Of a DNA stretch of 64,000 nucleotides, positions 1-10,476 are shown piece by piece. The notes under the pieces are model-generated. The model worked only from the letters and a program-made list of their open reading frames with translations, ran no database searches and was not told the DNA's origin. The DNA is taken from contig CP121313.1 in NCBI GenBank assembly GCA_043513815.1, forward strand, positions 2,108,001 through 2,172,000, given 5' to 3'. The stretch comes from JANQIO01 sp043513815 (lineage in GTDB: Bacteria > Pseudomonadota > Gammaproteobacteria > Pseudomonadales > Halieaceae). Every line of letters begins with the position of its first letter. Position 1 is the first letter of the stretch. The position numbers were made by a program, and so were the translations under genes.

Positions 1-1
1 C

Positions 2-292
2 GCGGAAAACGGCTGGGATGCGGTAACGCAGCTCGAGGACGTCAAACCGGACCTTATCTTGCTCGATATCACCATGGAGCCGATGGATGGCTTCAAGACG
101 CTGACGCTGATCAGGGCCAGCAGGGGCGAGTTCAAGGACACGCCCGTGGTCATGCTCAGTTCGCACGACGACGTCTTCACCATGGGCAAGTCCAAGGACC
201 GCGGATGCTCCGCCTACTTGGAAAAGCCACTGGAGATGGAGTCCCTGCAGCAAATCCTGCAAGAATTCCTGACGGTGCGCGAGGCTTCCTAA
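2..292 (+). CDS. Response regulator receiver protein, PilG/PilH type (5' end outside window)
   Basis: The reading frame is open from base 2 to the TAA at 290-292, so only the C-terminal ~96 residues are present. They form the second half of a CheY-like receiver domain: the phospho-acceptor aspartate in LILLDI, the conserved Ser in VVMLSS and the Lys of YLEKP. No output domain follows, so it is a stand-alone receiver. It abuts pilI with no gap and heads a type IV pilus chemosensory operon. In Pseudomonas, pilG and pilH precede pilI. The KDTPVVMLSS stretch resembles PilG more, but position fits PilH, and the missing N-terminus prevents a firm choice. Confidence 0.85.
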   Translation, partial: AENGWDAVTQLEDVKPDLILLDITMEPMDGFKTLTLIRASRGEFKDTPVVMLSSHDDVFTMGKSKDRGCSAYLEKPLEMESLQQILQEFLTVREAS

Positions 293-832
293 ATGGATGT
301 CCAGAGCTTCAACTGCCTGCGGGAGATGTCGGAGCACATTGAGCACCGATCGGCTCCTGTGCCGCTGGCCAATGAGTACGTCGAGTACTGGCACGGCGCT
401 GCATTCGAAGTGCTGGGAACGCGTTGCGTCGCCAGCATGAAAGAGGCACGCAAGGTGGTTGACCTGACGCCGACGATTACCATCCCGGGCACCAAGCCCT
501 GGGTGCGCGGACTCGCCAATATCGGTGGGCGCGTGTTGGCAATCGGTGACCTGTCCGCTTTTCTCTCCCAGGGCAAGGTCACGTCCAATGGCAAGCAGGC
601 ATTGGTGATCAGCGGCCGCGGTATCAATACCGGCGTAGTTATTGACGCAAGCTTCGGCGGTGTGCGTTTTCCCATCAACGACCTGCGGGATGAGCAGGGT
701 GATGTCGACGCACTCAGACCTTTTATCAGCGGTGTCTTTTCCTCGGAAACCGGGGACTACGCCGTTTTTAATATTGACCGATTACTAAATCACCCAGACT
801 TCATGGAAGCCGGGGTACAAGCTCTAAGTTAG
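293..832 (+). CDS. pilI: CheW-like adaptor PilI
   Basis: A 179-residue single-domain CheW-like protein. The signature region is around residues 65-95, where PWVRGLANIGGRVLAIGDL matches the CheW motif preceding the second beta-barrel. It would couple the chemoreceptor PilJ to the histidine kinase ChpA at the pole to control twitching motility. The start ATG follows directly on the upstream stop codon, so translation is probably coupled. Order receiver-pilI-pilJ-pilK-chpA matches the Pseudomonas cluster. Length agrees with PilI (about 178). Confidence 0.9.
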   Translation: MDVQSFNCLREMSEHIEHRSAPVPLANEYVEYWHGAAFEVLGTRCVASMKEARKVVDLTPTITIPGTKPWVRGLANIGGRVLAIGDLSAFLSQGKVTSNGKQALVISGRGINTGVVIDASFGGVRFPINDLRDEQGDVDALRPFISGVFSSETGDYAVFNIDRLLNHPDFMEAGVQALS

Positions 833-847
833 GGGAGGAGTGAGACC

Positions 848-3004
848 ATGAGTCCCGCAAAGAAGAGAAATTCAGGACGCGTCGATTCGACGATGATCCT
901 GCTGGTTCTGGCACTGCTCGCCGGCATGGGCGGTTTCGCCTACAACCTGTGGCAGATGAATATGAGTGCGACCTGGGACGACCAGTATCGCAGTGCTGCC
1001 TCTGGTCTGCGAGTGACTTCGCAGCAGATCAACGTCAGTGCGAGGGAAGCCTTCTCTGGTAATGAAGAGGCCTTTGCGGCCCTGGAGACCTACCGCCAGC
1101 AGTTCCCGCGCCAGCTCGATACCCTGCGCAACGGTGATCCCGCGCTTGGCCTGCCGGCGCCGGGTTCATCCATGAACGTCTACCTGACCCGCATCGACGC
1201 CGACTGGAGCAAGATCAGCGCTGGTGCTGATGCCATTCTGACCGCACAGCAGCGCATTCTCTTTATCCGCGACGTCTCCAACAACCTGAACACCAACATC
1301 AAGCAGATTCAGGCGTACTACGCGGACATCGTGGATATTCTTGGCGATGCCAATGTCTCCAGCGCGACGCTGCTGGCAGCACAGCAGCAGCTCTGGCTGA
1401 TTGAGCGTATCGGGCGCAACATTGACCGCATTCTCGAAGGCGGTGAGTCTGCTCCCCAGGCGGCCGAAGAGTTCCGTCGCGACGCGCTGACGTTCCAACG
1501 TAACGCCGAGGGGCTGCGGGCCGGCGACTCGGCACGGGACATCAACCGTCTGCGCCAGGCCGAAGCAATTGAAACCCTGGGCCTCGCTGAAGAGCTGTAC
1601 GCTCAGGTCAGCGCATCGGTCGAGGACATCTACAACGCCACCCCGGAGCTGATCGCTGCGGCCCAGGCCTCGGAGACCATTGCAGAAACCATTCCTTCGC
1701 TGAGTGTGAGTGTGGGTAATGCATTGGTGCACGTTGACCAGCTGGCGGATACCCGCCCGTTGTCGGCCACCACGGCTACCTACCTGGCAGGCCTCTGCGT
1801 GCTGTTTTTCGCCCTGCTCATGTTCCGCTTCAACGGTGCTCGCGCCCAGGAGCGCCAGGCGCAGGCGCAGGCTGAACTCACCGAGAATGAAATCCAGAAC
1901 AAGGTGTTCGAAATTGAGCCGCTGGCTGAGGGCAACCTGTCCCGTGACCTGACGGTGACGGACGGCATCACCAAGCCGATTGCCGTGGCTATCAACCAGC
2001 TGTTGGACTGGATCCGGGGCGTAGTGTCCTCGGTGAACAATTCCAGTTTGCAGGTAAATGAGGCTATGGCACTGTCATCCAAGGCCTCCGGCGAGGTGAA
2101 AAGTTCGCTGGAAGAGGTGGGTGGCATTGTGGCGGACACGGCGTCTACCTCGAACGAGCTTAGCCTGATCAACAACCATATGGCCGAGCTTGCAGAAACC
2201 ACCGACCAGGCGTCTGACGAGGCGGTAGCCGCGGCCCGCGAGGGTGATGTGGGTATTCAAACGCTGATGGTGTCGGTTGAAGAAATTCGTGAATCCCAGC
2301 AGACGGTGGCCAAAACCAGTAAGCGTCTGGGTGACGATATTGAAATTGTCGCCGACCTGCTGTTCAAGATTCGTGAGGTAGCAAACGCGATTTCTACCCT
2401 GGCGATGAACACCCGTATTGAAGCGGCGTCTTACTCCGGTGAGGGTGGCCAGCGCTTCGCGGGTATTGCGGACGAAACCGGTAAACTGGCTAACCAGACC
2501 AACGATATTGTGCAGGAAGCTGACCGCGCGATTCGCTCGGTGAGTAACCGGATGGCGGAAACCAACCGCAACATGGAAGACGCCACCCAGTCGCTGGTCA
2601 AGCTGACCGGTATCGCATCAGACGTAAGGGAGCGTTTTGAACGCATCCTCTCACTGTCGGAGCAAACCCGTAACTACATGGGTGACATGCGCCAACAGAT
2701 TCAGCAATCAGGTAATTCCTCCAGCCGCGTGACCGAATCGGTCAGTGAGATTCTCGAACGGACCCTCAGCACCCAGCGTGCTGCAGACCGCATGGACTCG
2801 GCCACCAACGACCTGCGGACCCTGTTCGATCGCCTACGGGAAGACACCCAGCGCTTCAAGCTGTCCGATGAAGATGCCGCCCATGCGGCCATGGATGAAG
2901 TGCCGACCTTGCAGGCAGGCGATGTCGATGGCGAAGCAAATGTCGCTGAATTGGCTGACGTGGAAGACTTTGACATGCCTGAAGAGCACAAGAAGGCCAG
3001 CTAG
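848..3004 (+). CDS. pilJ: Methyl-accepting chemotaxis protein PilJ
   Basis: A 718-residue chemoreceptor. A first membrane segment lies at about residues 17-35 and a second at about 307-327. They flank a helical periplasmic sensor module. The cytoplasmic part begins with a HAMP-like stretch and continues as a long coiled coil. The signalling hairpin tip is near residues 515-550, where VANAISTLAMNTRIEAA is visible. A strong ribosome site (GGGGAGGAG, 832-840) precedes the ATG. PilJ is the receptor of the Pil-Chp system and interacts with PilI and ChpA. Length is close to the Pseudomonas protein (about 680) with a somewhat longer acidic C-terminus. Confidence 0.92.
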   Translation: MSPAKKRNSGRVDSTMILLVLALLAGMGGFAYNLWQMNMSATWDDQYRSAASGLRVTSQQINVSAREAFSGNEEAFAALETYRQQFPRQLDTLRNGDPALGLPAPGSSMNVYLTRIDADWSKISAGADAILTAQQRILFIRDVSNNLNTNIKQIQAYYADIVDILGDANVSSATLLAAQQQLWLIERIGRNIDRILEGGESAPQAAEEFRRDALTFQRNAEGLRAGDSARDINRLRQAEAIETLGLAEELYAQVSASVEDIYNATPELIAAAQASETIAETIPSLSVSVGNALVHVDQLADTRPLSATTATYLAGLCVLFFALLMFRFNGARAQERQAQAQAELTENEIQNKVFEIEPLAEGNLSRDLTVTDGITKPIAVAINQLLDWIRGVVSSVNNSSLQVNEAMALSSKASGEVKSSLEEVGGIVADTASTSNELSLINNHMAELAETTDQASDEAVAAAREGDVGIQTLMVSVEEIRESQQTVAKTSKRLGDDIEIVADLLFKIREVANAISTLAMNTRIEAASYSGEGGQRFAGIADETGKLANQTNDIVQEADRAIRSVSNRMAETNRNMEDATQSLVKLTGIASDVRERFERILSLSEQTRNYMGDMRQQIQQSGNSSSRVTESVSEILERTLSTQRAADRMDSATNDLRTLFDRLREDTQRFKLSDEDAAHAAMDEVPTLQAGDVDGEANVAELADVEDFDMPEEHKKAS

Positions 3005-3006
3005 TG

Positions 3007-3840
3007 ATGGCCGTGGCTGAGTATCCCAGTATCTCGGACGAGGAGCTCCCGCGTTGGGAGCGCTGGATCGAGAAGACCACCGGCATTGTGCTGCGTGGGC
3101 GCAAGCACGTGCTGGAGCAGGGGATTTATCCCCGGCTGCTGGCCTGCGGGGTAGCCAGCCTTGAAGATTACCGCCACCTGATTGATCTCGGTCAGGGGGG
3201 CGGTCTGGAGAAGGCCGCGCTGATTGACCAGCTGACGGTCAAGGACTCGAGCTTCTTTCGCAATGAAACGGCCATGCACGCGGTTGGTGAATACCTGCTG
3301 CGCCTGTCCCGTGAAGTTGAGAAGGAAGATTACGAAATCCGTGTCTGGTCGGTTGGCTGCGCCTTGGGGCAGGAAGCCTATTCGCTGGCGATGGTAACGT
3401 CGGAGTACTTTGAGTACACCGACCAGCGCTGGCAGGTATTGGGCACCGATATAAGCCCCACGGCTGTGATTCACTCCATGCGCGGCATCTACAACGACAA
3501 GCAGATGGCAGGAATTTCAAAGCACCGCAAGGTGCGCTTCTTCGAACAGGTCGACGACGGCTGGGCGGTCGAGCCCGGTCTCAAGCAGCGGGTACGCTTT
3601 GGCACCTCGAATCTGCGCGACCTGGACAACTGTCCCTACCGGGGCCAGGACGTGATTTTCTGCCAGAACGTATTAATTTATTTTCGCGAGGAGATGGTCC
3701 ATCACATTCTGGATCACTTCGTCGAGCGTCTCAATCCCGGCGGTTTGCTGGTGTTGGGCGCAGGAGAGGCACCAGACTGGAATTCAAGCCGGGTGGTTCG
3801 CTGGCTACCCGGGCGACTCAATGCCTACCGCGTCTGCTAA
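3007..3840 (+). CDS. pilK: CheR-family protein methyltransferase PilK
   Basis: A CheR-type SAM-dependent glutamate methyltransferase of about 277 residues that would methylate PilJ. The N-terminal helical domain contains KDSSFFRNE. The SAM-binding Rossmann fold shows the VWSVGCALGQEAYS loop and GTDISP. The CheR motif CQNVLIYF is near residue 220. A GTG at 3004 overlaps the pilJ stop codon by one base and is an alternative start. The AAGAAGG at 2990-2996 is spaced acceptably for either. The two genes are therefore translationally coupled. Confidence 0.9.
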   Translation: MAVAEYPSISDEELPRWERWIEKTTGIVLRGRKHVLEQGIYPRLLACGVASLEDYRHLIDLGQGGGLEKAALIDQLTVKDSSFFRNETAMHAVGEYLLRLSREVEKEDYEIRVWSVGCALGQEAYSLAMVTSEYFEYTDQRWQVLGTDISPTAVIHSMRGIYNDKQMAGISKHRKVRFFEQVDDGWAVEPGLKQRVRFGTSNLRDLDNCPYRGQDVIFCQNVLIYFREEMVHHILDHFVERLNPGGLLVLGAGEAPDWNSSRVVRWLPGRLNAYRVC

Positions 3841-3852
3841 TGGACATGAGCT

Positions 3853-6800
3853 ATGACACAACACTTTGACTTCGTTGCACTCGGCTGGGTTGAAAAATAC
3901 CTCCGGGAGGAGATGGATACCGCAAGGCATCATCTTCACGCCTACCAGCATGAGCCCGACGAGATTCGCCACCTGCGTGAAGCGCTGCGCAACGTTCACT
4001 CCGCGACGGGTGTGCTCAAGCTCTGCGCGCTGGATCCGGCGGCACTCCTTACCCAGGAGATCGAGCGTGTCATAGGTCAGCTTATTGTCGGTAAAATCGC
4101 CGGTGAGGCACGACGGCTGGCGATGACTGAACTGGCGGCAGCAATGGAAGCACTGCCGGCCTACCTGGCCAACGTGCGCGCCAAGCGCGAAGTGTCTGCA
4201 GGTGTCATTGCCAATGTCATCAATGACCTTCGCCACTTCGGCAATCGCCCGGCCCTGCCTGACTCCCTGTTTTTCAACCCGGCGCTGAAGCCGACGGCTG
4301 GCATTACCGCTGGCCAGCAGCCGGCGCCTGATGCAAAGCTCAAGCAGTTCGGCGCACGGGCCATGCGTGTCTGCGCGCGGTACTCGAAAGCGGCACTGAA
4401 GAAAGACCGCGATGCACTCAAGCAGTTGTTCGCCGTTGGCAAACACGCTACGCCGCTGCTGGCCGGCTCGCAGATGGAACCGTACTTCCGCTGCCACATG
4501 GGACTTATCGAAGCCCTGGCGCAGCCCTACTGCAAGAGTGACGAGGTTATCCTCGACATTTTCAAGAACACCTTCGCCTTCTTGAAGTCGCTGGCCCTGA
4601 CCGGCGAAGCGGCGGTCGAAGACGCAAACCCTGCGCCGTATATCAAGAAGATGCTGTATTACATCGCCAAGACACCGGCGCCGACGGCTCTGCAGCAGGG
4701 ACTGCGAGATACCTTTGACGTGCAGGACGTGGACGATGTTGGCATTGCCAGCGCCGGGCGCCTGATCCAGGAGGACGACCTGCTGGACGCCCTGAATCAC
4801 ACCATGACGCAGTTGCTTGGCGTCATGGAGTTCATGACCTCCCAGCACCGCGAAATCTGCTCCGGCAACCAGGTGTTGGTAAGCACCATGGTGCCGCAGT
4901 TACGCCAGGTAGGCCTGCAGCTCAAGGCGATCGGCCTGAACACCCACGCGGACACCATTTCCAACCAGTACGAGGTGCTCAAGGGGCTGTCCGAGCGCGA
5001 TGAGCCCGCACCGCAATCCGACCTGCTTGATTTCGGCGGCGCCCTGGTGGCGGTCAAGGAGAACCTGGAACACAAGCTCAAGCACGGCCTCTCCGCAGAG
5101 GGCGACAGCATGGGGCACGATCTCGATTCCGCGATCATGGCCCAGACCTTCCGCTGTCTGAATGACATGAAGAGCAGCATCAACCGAGAATTTGCTCGCC
5201 AGGACCTGACGTCTTTTGTTGCGGAGAAGGGCTCCGCTGGGGTCACCGCGGCCACATTGCGGCCCGTTCACCGCGCTGCGTCGCTGGTGGACAACGACGA
5301 CATCCAGGCGCGCGTCGCCGAGTGGGAGAAGGGCGAGTTGCCCACGCGGGATGAACTGACAGACCTTGCTGCCAAGCTGCTCGCAGAGATTCCCGAAAAC
5401 TCCTATGCGGAGCAGGCCGCCGCTGACATGGAACAGGTGGTCTCGGTACTCGCGCTGATGGAGGACAAGCAGCGTGAATCGCAAATCCTCAACCAGTGCA
5501 TCAAGTTCATCCGCGATTGCATTGGCGTCGGCGGACTGGTCAACGATGCTGGAATGGCGTGTTTTGCAGAAGCCATTGCTGCGCTCGAGCAGTTCATGGA
5601 GCGGCGCACGGAGGACCCGCTGGGCAATGCCGATGATCACCTGGATCGCGGTGAAGCCCGTGCCCGGAAGCTAGCCTCCTACGTAGAGCAACGGGCTACG
5701 TCATTGCCATCCGCCGATAACGTCGTTCAGTTTGACAGTCAGCCAGAGGAAGACGCCGCCGAACTGGAGATAGGCGATACGGCAGAGCCGGAAGCAGAGG
5801 ATGATTTTGGCGCCGATCTCGAAGAAGAACAGGGCCCCACCTCCAGCGTATCCATGGAGCTTGAAGAGCCAGACGAGGTGCAGGCGGAGATCGACGCGAC
5901 GCCAGATCCCGAACCCGTTGCCAGGAAGCCCGTTGTGCAGGACGACGGTAGCGGTACGCCCTGGCGCGAAGCGCTGGAAATCTGGGTCGACGCAGAAGTC
6001 GATCGTGGTCCGGACGCGCCGCTCGAGAACCCCGATGCCGACATCGACGAGGAACTTGTTGAGTGTTTTGTCGAAGAGGCGCGCAAGTACGTTCGCAAAT
6101 TGGAGGATGCAGCGCCACAGTTCGCCGAAGAACTGGACAACGAAAAGTTTATTCTCGATATCCGCGCCGTATTCCACACCATGAAGGGCAGTGCCCGTAC
6201 GATTGAGCTGCATGAATTCGGGGAATTCATGTACGACATGGAGAAGATTTATAACGCCTTGCGCGACGGCTACATCAAGGGCACGCCTGAAATGGCCGAA
6301 CTGCTGCAGGCGGTGACGGGCAAGTTGCCTTACTTCGTGGAGCTGCTGATGCAGCGAGTACCTCTCTATACCGCCGACTTCAGCATACCCCACCAGATTG
6401 CCGCGGCGATATCCGAGAAGCGTTTTGACGGCAGTGCTTCGCGCGTATCCACCGGTACGGAAGAACCGGCAGCGAGCGCCGCAGTGCCGACCGTTGAAGA
6501 GACTGCGCCAGAGGCGGAGGCCGCTGTCGTGAAAAGCGAAGACGCACCCGACGCAGAGTCCGGTTCTGAGGTGGAGGCAGAGGACAGCGCGGAGCAGGCG
6601 GCGGTAAAACCAGGGACGGGCGATGTCTGGTCGAAAGAATCAACCGATGACATTATCGAGGCGCTTGCTGAACGCCTGAAGGCAATGCCGGGCAAGGAAA
6701 GCACGGCCCTGTATGCTGCCAGCGGCCTGATCCTGCTGCATGCAGCGGTCCCGGTGCTCAAGGAGCTCTCAGAGGAGAGCATTCTCGGGCTCGACGATGC

Positions 6801-9800
6801 CGGCCTGTCACACCTGTTACAGCTCCCGGTACTGCATGCTGCCGCCGCCAACGCCGATACCGGCACCATGGATGCCGGTGGTGGTGCTCCGGTGCTGTGC
6901 AAGCTTTCGGGGTCTACCCTGGAAGGCGTCAAGCGCTATCTCAAAACGCTGGAGGAGGGTGGCGACGGGGCTGGTCATGCCGAGCTGGAGACATTTGTGC
7001 GCCAGGCGCTGGCCCTGCCAGGCGGGTCCGGCACCTCGGAGGTAGTACCTGCCGCCGACGGCGACGATCTTGCCGATATTGAATTGCAGGCCGAACCCTA
7101 CAGCGGCGAGGGTGCCGCGGGTCCGGCTGACTTTAACCCGGAGGATATTCCGATAACGGATCCGCCGGCGGGAGACCCTGACGCCTTTGAAGAACAAATG
7201 GTGGAAGGAGATCCCCTCAGCCCAAAGCTCGATGGCGCCTCCGAACCAGAGTCAGCTCTGGGGAATGAGAGCGCCGAAGCTGATGCCAGTGATGATGTAG
7301 ACCTTGATCTGGGCGAGGGCCTTGATGATTTCGAGCTGGGCTCCGGAAGCCTTTCTGCGGTATCTCTGGACCTCGACGGGGAATTTGAATCCCTGGAGGA
7401 GTCGGGCAATGCGGACATCGAATTCGATCTCTCAGACAGTGATTTACCCGAGCCCGAGCTAGAGGAAATTGCCTATGAAGCGGTTGCCGAAGATGCACCC
7501 GTTGACCCAAGCCCTGAAGAGCTCACCCTTGAGGCGGCGGATCAGCCTGTAGCGGAGCTGGACGACGATTCGACTCCCGGCACCGAAGACGAACTGAGCG
7601 AACCAGGCGAGCCAGAAACCGCCGAACCCATTGACGCGCCGGTAGGAGGAGCGGTTGAGCCTTCCGCCCCCGAGCCCGCTGAGGCAACTGAACCCGCTGT
7701 AGCTGACAATGTCGTCGACTTCCCGGTCGTCGATATTGATATGGAGCTGCTGGAGATTTTCCTGGAGGCGCTGGACGATTCCATTGATGTCGTGGATTCG
7801 TCAGTTGCTGGCCTGGCGGCTGATGACACCAGTGGCCTCCAGAAACTGAAGAATACCCTGCATACTCTCAAGGGCGGCGCCAATTCCATCGGTCTGCGCA
7901 ATTACGGGCAGCTGGTTCACGAGTTCGAGAGCGAGCTCGGTAGTCTCGAGGTAGGCGGCAAGCTCTCCACCAAGGAGGCTCAGACTGCTATTTATACCCA
8001 GGTCGACCTGCTGCATGAAGCCTCAGAGTTCGTGAAGCTCAGGCAGACAGACTGGGGTGTTGAGTTGCCCGAGCCGGCGGCAGGCGACAGCAGCGCAGCT
8101 CCAGCCGGGGAGTCTGAAGAAGAGGACATCACCCAGGTTGTGAGTCGCGTTGACTCGATCCGCGTCGGCACCGCTCGCATCGACCGGCTGCTGGATATGG
8201 GCCTTGAAGTCAGCATGAGCAACGTGCGAACCCGTCGAGCGCTGGATCACGCCATGCAGGATCGACTGTCGGTCCAGGGCCTGGCCCGTCGGGTCGAGGA
8301 AATTGTCGACAAACTCTCTCTGCAGCTCGATACCGAAATCCAGGCCAAGACTGAATCCATGCCCCAGGGCGAGTCCTTTGATCCGTTGGAAATGGACCGC
8401 CTGACAGAGAAGCAGGGTCTGGCGGCTATTCTTCGCGAGGCGGCTTTCGACCTCCATGAAGAAGCCCAGATTCTGGGTGAGCATGTGCAGACGGCCATGG
8501 GTGAGGCGGTATCTTCTTCGCGCCTGATCGAAGGCAGCCAGTCCGACCTGCGCCTGTTGCGCCTGGTGAGTTTCTCTCGCCTGGGCCCGGGATTCCGGCG
8601 CCTGATAAACCAGGTGAGCCGCCAGCTTGGAAAAGAAGTCGACTTTGACCTGACCTGCGACGACGGCGGACTCGATGTGAGTGTGTTCGAGCAGGTCAAG
8701 ACCGCGCTGGAGCACATGCTGCGGAATTCCGTGGACCACGGTATTGAAATGCCAGAGGATCGTCGGGCCCGGGGCAAGGCGGAAAGCGGCAAGGTGTCGC
8801 TGATCATCTACCGGCAGGCTGCAGAATTTGTCATTCGATTGATGGATGACGGCAAAGGCCTTGCTCCGGAAGCACTGCGCAAGAAAGCCGTAGAGCGGGG
8901 AATCATCGGTGAGAATGACCGCATCTCGGAAGAAGCCGCTTTGCAGCTGATTTTCCACGCGGGTCTTTCCACCGCTGACAAGGTGACAGACATCTCCGGT
9001 CGCGGAGTCGGGATGGACGTTGTGCAGCAGTCTATTGCACAGATTGGCGGTTCCATCGAGGTGAGTTCCAAGCCGGGCTTCTACACCCAGTTCGATATCC
9101 GCGTACCGGCCAGCATCATGGTCAACGGTGCACTGTTGGCCAGCATTGGCGAGGAAGAGGTCGCTGTGCCGCTGACCTCGCTGGACGGCTCTGATTTCAG
9201 GCATCGCGATGACATCATCAAGGCCAGCAGCAGCCGCGAAGAGCGCCTGAGCTTCCGCAACGAACAGTACGAATTGCGCTACCTTGGCACAGTGCGGGGC
9301 GGCGCGGTGCCACCCTTGCACGACACCATGCCCGACTTTGTGCCGGTACTGTTTGCCCGGCATGGGCGCCGGCGGGTCGCCTTCTACGCCGATTCGGTCA
9401 CCAATGCTGAGGAACTGGTGATCCGCAGCATGGGCGCGCAGTTTACCGGTGTGCCGGGTATTGCCGGTGGTTCACTGAAATCAGACGGTCAGCCGGTACT
9501 GGCGCTGGACCTCAACGAACTCATTCGGCAGGTGGACTACGCCGATAGCCTCAGTGAGGAGCCGCTGGAGTCAGATGACAACCGTATTGTGGTCCTCTGC
9601 GTGGACGACTCGGTGATGATGCGCCGTACTTACGAGAAGCGCCTGTCGAGTCTCAACTATGACGTGGTTACCGCGGAGGATGGCGAGGCGGCCCTTGATT
9701 ACCTGGCAGAGACTATCCGGCCACCGGATTTCATCTTCACCGACCTGGAAATGCCGAACATGAACGGCTTCGATTTCATCGCCAATATGCGCCGTCTGCC

Positions 9801-9972
9801 GGTGATGGCCGAGGTGCCGACGGTGGTGGTGTCGTCGCGAGACGGTGAGAAGCACCGCGCGGAAGCCAACAAGGTCGGAGCGACCGATTTCATGGCCAAG
9901 GGCTCAAACAGTGCGGAAGGCATGCAGGCAATGATCCAGCGCTACCTGGGCAGCCATGCCCTGGCAAGCTGA
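3853..9972 (+). CDS. chpA: Hybrid CheA-type histidine kinase ChpA
   Basis: A 2039-residue chemotaxis kinase, the central component of the Pil-Chp pathway. The N-terminal ~550 residues are a FimL-like helical region with a degenerate HPt sequence (NVHSATG near 57). Two clear HPt domains follow: His775 in VFHTMKGSA and His1337 in LHTLKGGA. They are separated by about 450 residues of very acidic, low-complexity linker. Next come a dimerisation region, the HATPase domain (N-box Asn1625 in LRNSVDHG; MDDGKG; GRGVGMD), a CheW-like domain and a C-terminal receiver with phospho-acceptor Asp1964 (FTDLEMP). Pseudomonas ChpA is longer (~2470) with more phosphotransfer domains, so this is a reduced version. 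Confidence 0.93.
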   Translation: MTQHFDFVALGWVEKYLREEMDTARHHLHAYQHEPDEIRHLREALRNVHSATGVLKLCALDPAALLTQEIERVIGQLIVGKIAGEARRLAMTELAAAMEALPAYLANVRAKREVSAGVIANVINDLRHFGNRPALPDSLFFNPALKPTAGITAGQQPAPDAKLKQFGARAMRVCARYSKAALKKDRDALKQLFAVGKHATPLLAGSQMEPYFRCHMGLIEALAQPYCKSDEVILDIFKNTFAFLKSLALTGEAAVEDANPAPYIKKMLYYIAKTPAPTALQQGLRDTFDVQDVDDVGIASAGRLIQEDDLLDALNHTMTQLLGVMEFMTSQHREICSGNQVLVSTMVPQLRQVGLQLKAIGLNTHADTISNQYEVLKGLSERDEPAPQSDLLDFGGALVAVKENLEHKLKHGLSAEGDSMGHDLDSAIMAQTFRCLNDMKSSINREFARQDLTSFVAEKGSAGVTAATLRPVHRAASLVDNDDIQARVAEWEKGELPTRDELTDLAAKLLAEIPENSYAEQAAADMEQVVSVLALMEDKQRESQILNQCIKFIRDCIGVGGLVNDAGMACFAEAIAALEQFMERRTEDPLGNADDHLDRGEARARKLASYVEQRATSLPSADNVVQFDSQPEEDAAELEIGDTAEPEAEDDFGADLEEEQGPTSSVSMELEEPDEVQAEIDATPDPEPVARKPVVQDDGSGTPWREALEIWVDAEVDRGPDAPLENPDADIDEELVECFVEEARKYVRKLEDAAPQFAEELDNEKFILDIRAVFHTMKGSARTIELHEFGEFMYDMEKIYNALRDGYIKGTPEMAELLQAVTGKLPYFVELLMQRVPLYTADFSIPHQIAAAISEKRFDGSASRVSTGTEEPAASAAVPTVEETAPEAEAAVVKSEDAPDAESGSEVEAEDSAEQAAVKPGTGDVWSKESTDDIIEALAERLKAMPGKESTALYAASGLILLHAAVPVLKELSEESILGLDDAGLSHLLQLPVLHAAAANADTGTMDAGGGAPVLCKLSGSTLEGVKRYLKTLEEGGDGAGHAELETFVRQALALPGGSGTSEVVPAADGDDLADIELQAEPYSGEGAAGPADFNPEDIPITDPPAGDPDAFEEQMVEGDPLSPKLDGASEPESALGNESAEADASDDVDLDLGEGLDDFELGSGSLSAVSLDLDGEFESLEESGNADIEFDLSDSDLPEPELEEIAYEAVAEDAPVDPSPEELTLEAADQPVAELDDDSTPGTEDELSEPGEPETAEPIDAPVGGAVEPSAPEPAEATEPAVADNVVDFPVVDIDMELLEIFLEALDDSIDVVDSSVAGLAADDTSGLQKLKNTLHTLKGGANSIGLRNYGQLVHEFESELGSLEVGGKLSTKEAQTAIYTQVDLLHEASEFVKLRQTDWGVELPEPAAGDSSAAPAGESEEEDITQVVSRVDSIRVGTARIDRLLDMGLEVSMSNVRTRRALDHAMQDRLSVQGLARRVEEIVDKLSLQLDTEIQAKTESMPQGESFDPLEMDRLTEKQGLAAILREAAFDLHEEAQILGEHVQTAMGEAVSSSRLIEGSQSDLRLLRLVSFSRLGPGFRRLINQVSRQLGKEVDFDLTCDDGGLDVSVFEQVKTALEHMLRNSVDHGIEMPEDRRARGKAESGKVSLIIYRQAAEFVIRLMDDGKGLAPEALRKKAVERGIIGENDRISEEAALQLIFHAGLSTADKVTDISGRGVGMDVVQQSIAQIGGSIEVSSKPGFYTQFDIRVPASIMVNGALLASIGEEEVAVPLTSLDGSDFRHRDDIIKASSSREERLSFRNEQYELRYLGTVRGGAVPPLHDTMPDFVPVLFARHGRRRVAFYADSVTNAEELVIRSMGAQFTGVPGIAGGSLKSDGQPVLALDLNELIRQVDYADSLSEEPLESDDNRIVVLCVDDSVMMRRTYEKRLSSLNYDVVTAEDGEAALDYLAETIRPPDFIFTDLEMPNMNGFDFIANMRRLPVMAEVPTVVVSSRDGEKHRAEANKVGATDFMAKGSNSAEGMQAMIQRYLGSHALAS

Positions 9973-10028
9973 TGCCGAACGAAGCAGACGTGACACAAAA
10001 CCGACGACTAACAAGGGCATAGGAAAAC

Positions 10029-10466
10029 ATGGCAACTCCCGGTTCGAACAACAGTCTTGATGTGGCAATGCTGCCACTGTCTGACGGCCGGCAGATCCTC
10101 GTTCCCCTGCAGGCGTTGGCGGAGGTCCAGCAGGTGAACTTTGCCGGTCGTCCGGCCGGTGACCTTGGCGAATTCACATGGCGTGGCTACGAACTGGATA
10201 TTCAGTCTCTTGATGAAGCCTGCGGACTGCCTGCGCCGGCGACTGAGCGTCTCACTACGGTCGGCGTTTTCAAGGCCGACCAGAAAATGGACCCGCCGTT
10301 CCGTGCCCTGGCGTTTTCGGGCACGGCTTCACCTGGTAGCGTAGAGCCTTCGGTATTGACCTCGGTTGATCTGCCGCCGGAAGGCGTATTCCTGGGTGCG
10401 ACCCGTCTGCACAATGACCTTTACCTGATTCCCGACCTGCCACGTATGCTGTTTGGGGAGGGCTAG
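10029..10466 (+). CDS. chpC: CheW-like protein ChpC
   Basis: A 145-residue divergent CheW-like domain with short strands such as RQILVPLQALAEV at the start. It lies 56 bases after chpA, where Pseudomonas has chpB and then chpC. ChpC is thought to connect additional receptors to ChpA. Here chpB is not adjacent; it is found on the opposite strand at 12293-13213. Assignment rests on fold-like features plus position rather than a strong motif. Confidence 0.75.
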   Translation: MATPGSNNSLDVAMLPLSDGRQILVPLQALAEVQQVNFAGRPAGDLGEFTWRGYELDIQSLDEACGLPAPATERLTTVGVFKADQKMDPPFRALAFSGTASPGSVEPSVLTSVDLPPEGVFLGATRLHNDLYLIPDLPRMLFGEG

Positions 10467-10476
10467 GGGCGTGTGT

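Noticed and set aside
3805..4848. 347-codon minus-strand open frame opposite the chpA 5' end
   Set aside because: Shadow of chpA codon bias; no ribosome site or domain.
8023..9363. 446-codon minus-strand open frame inside chpA
   Set aside because: It lies opposite the CheA HATPase and CheW domains; the product is Gln/His-rich with no motif.
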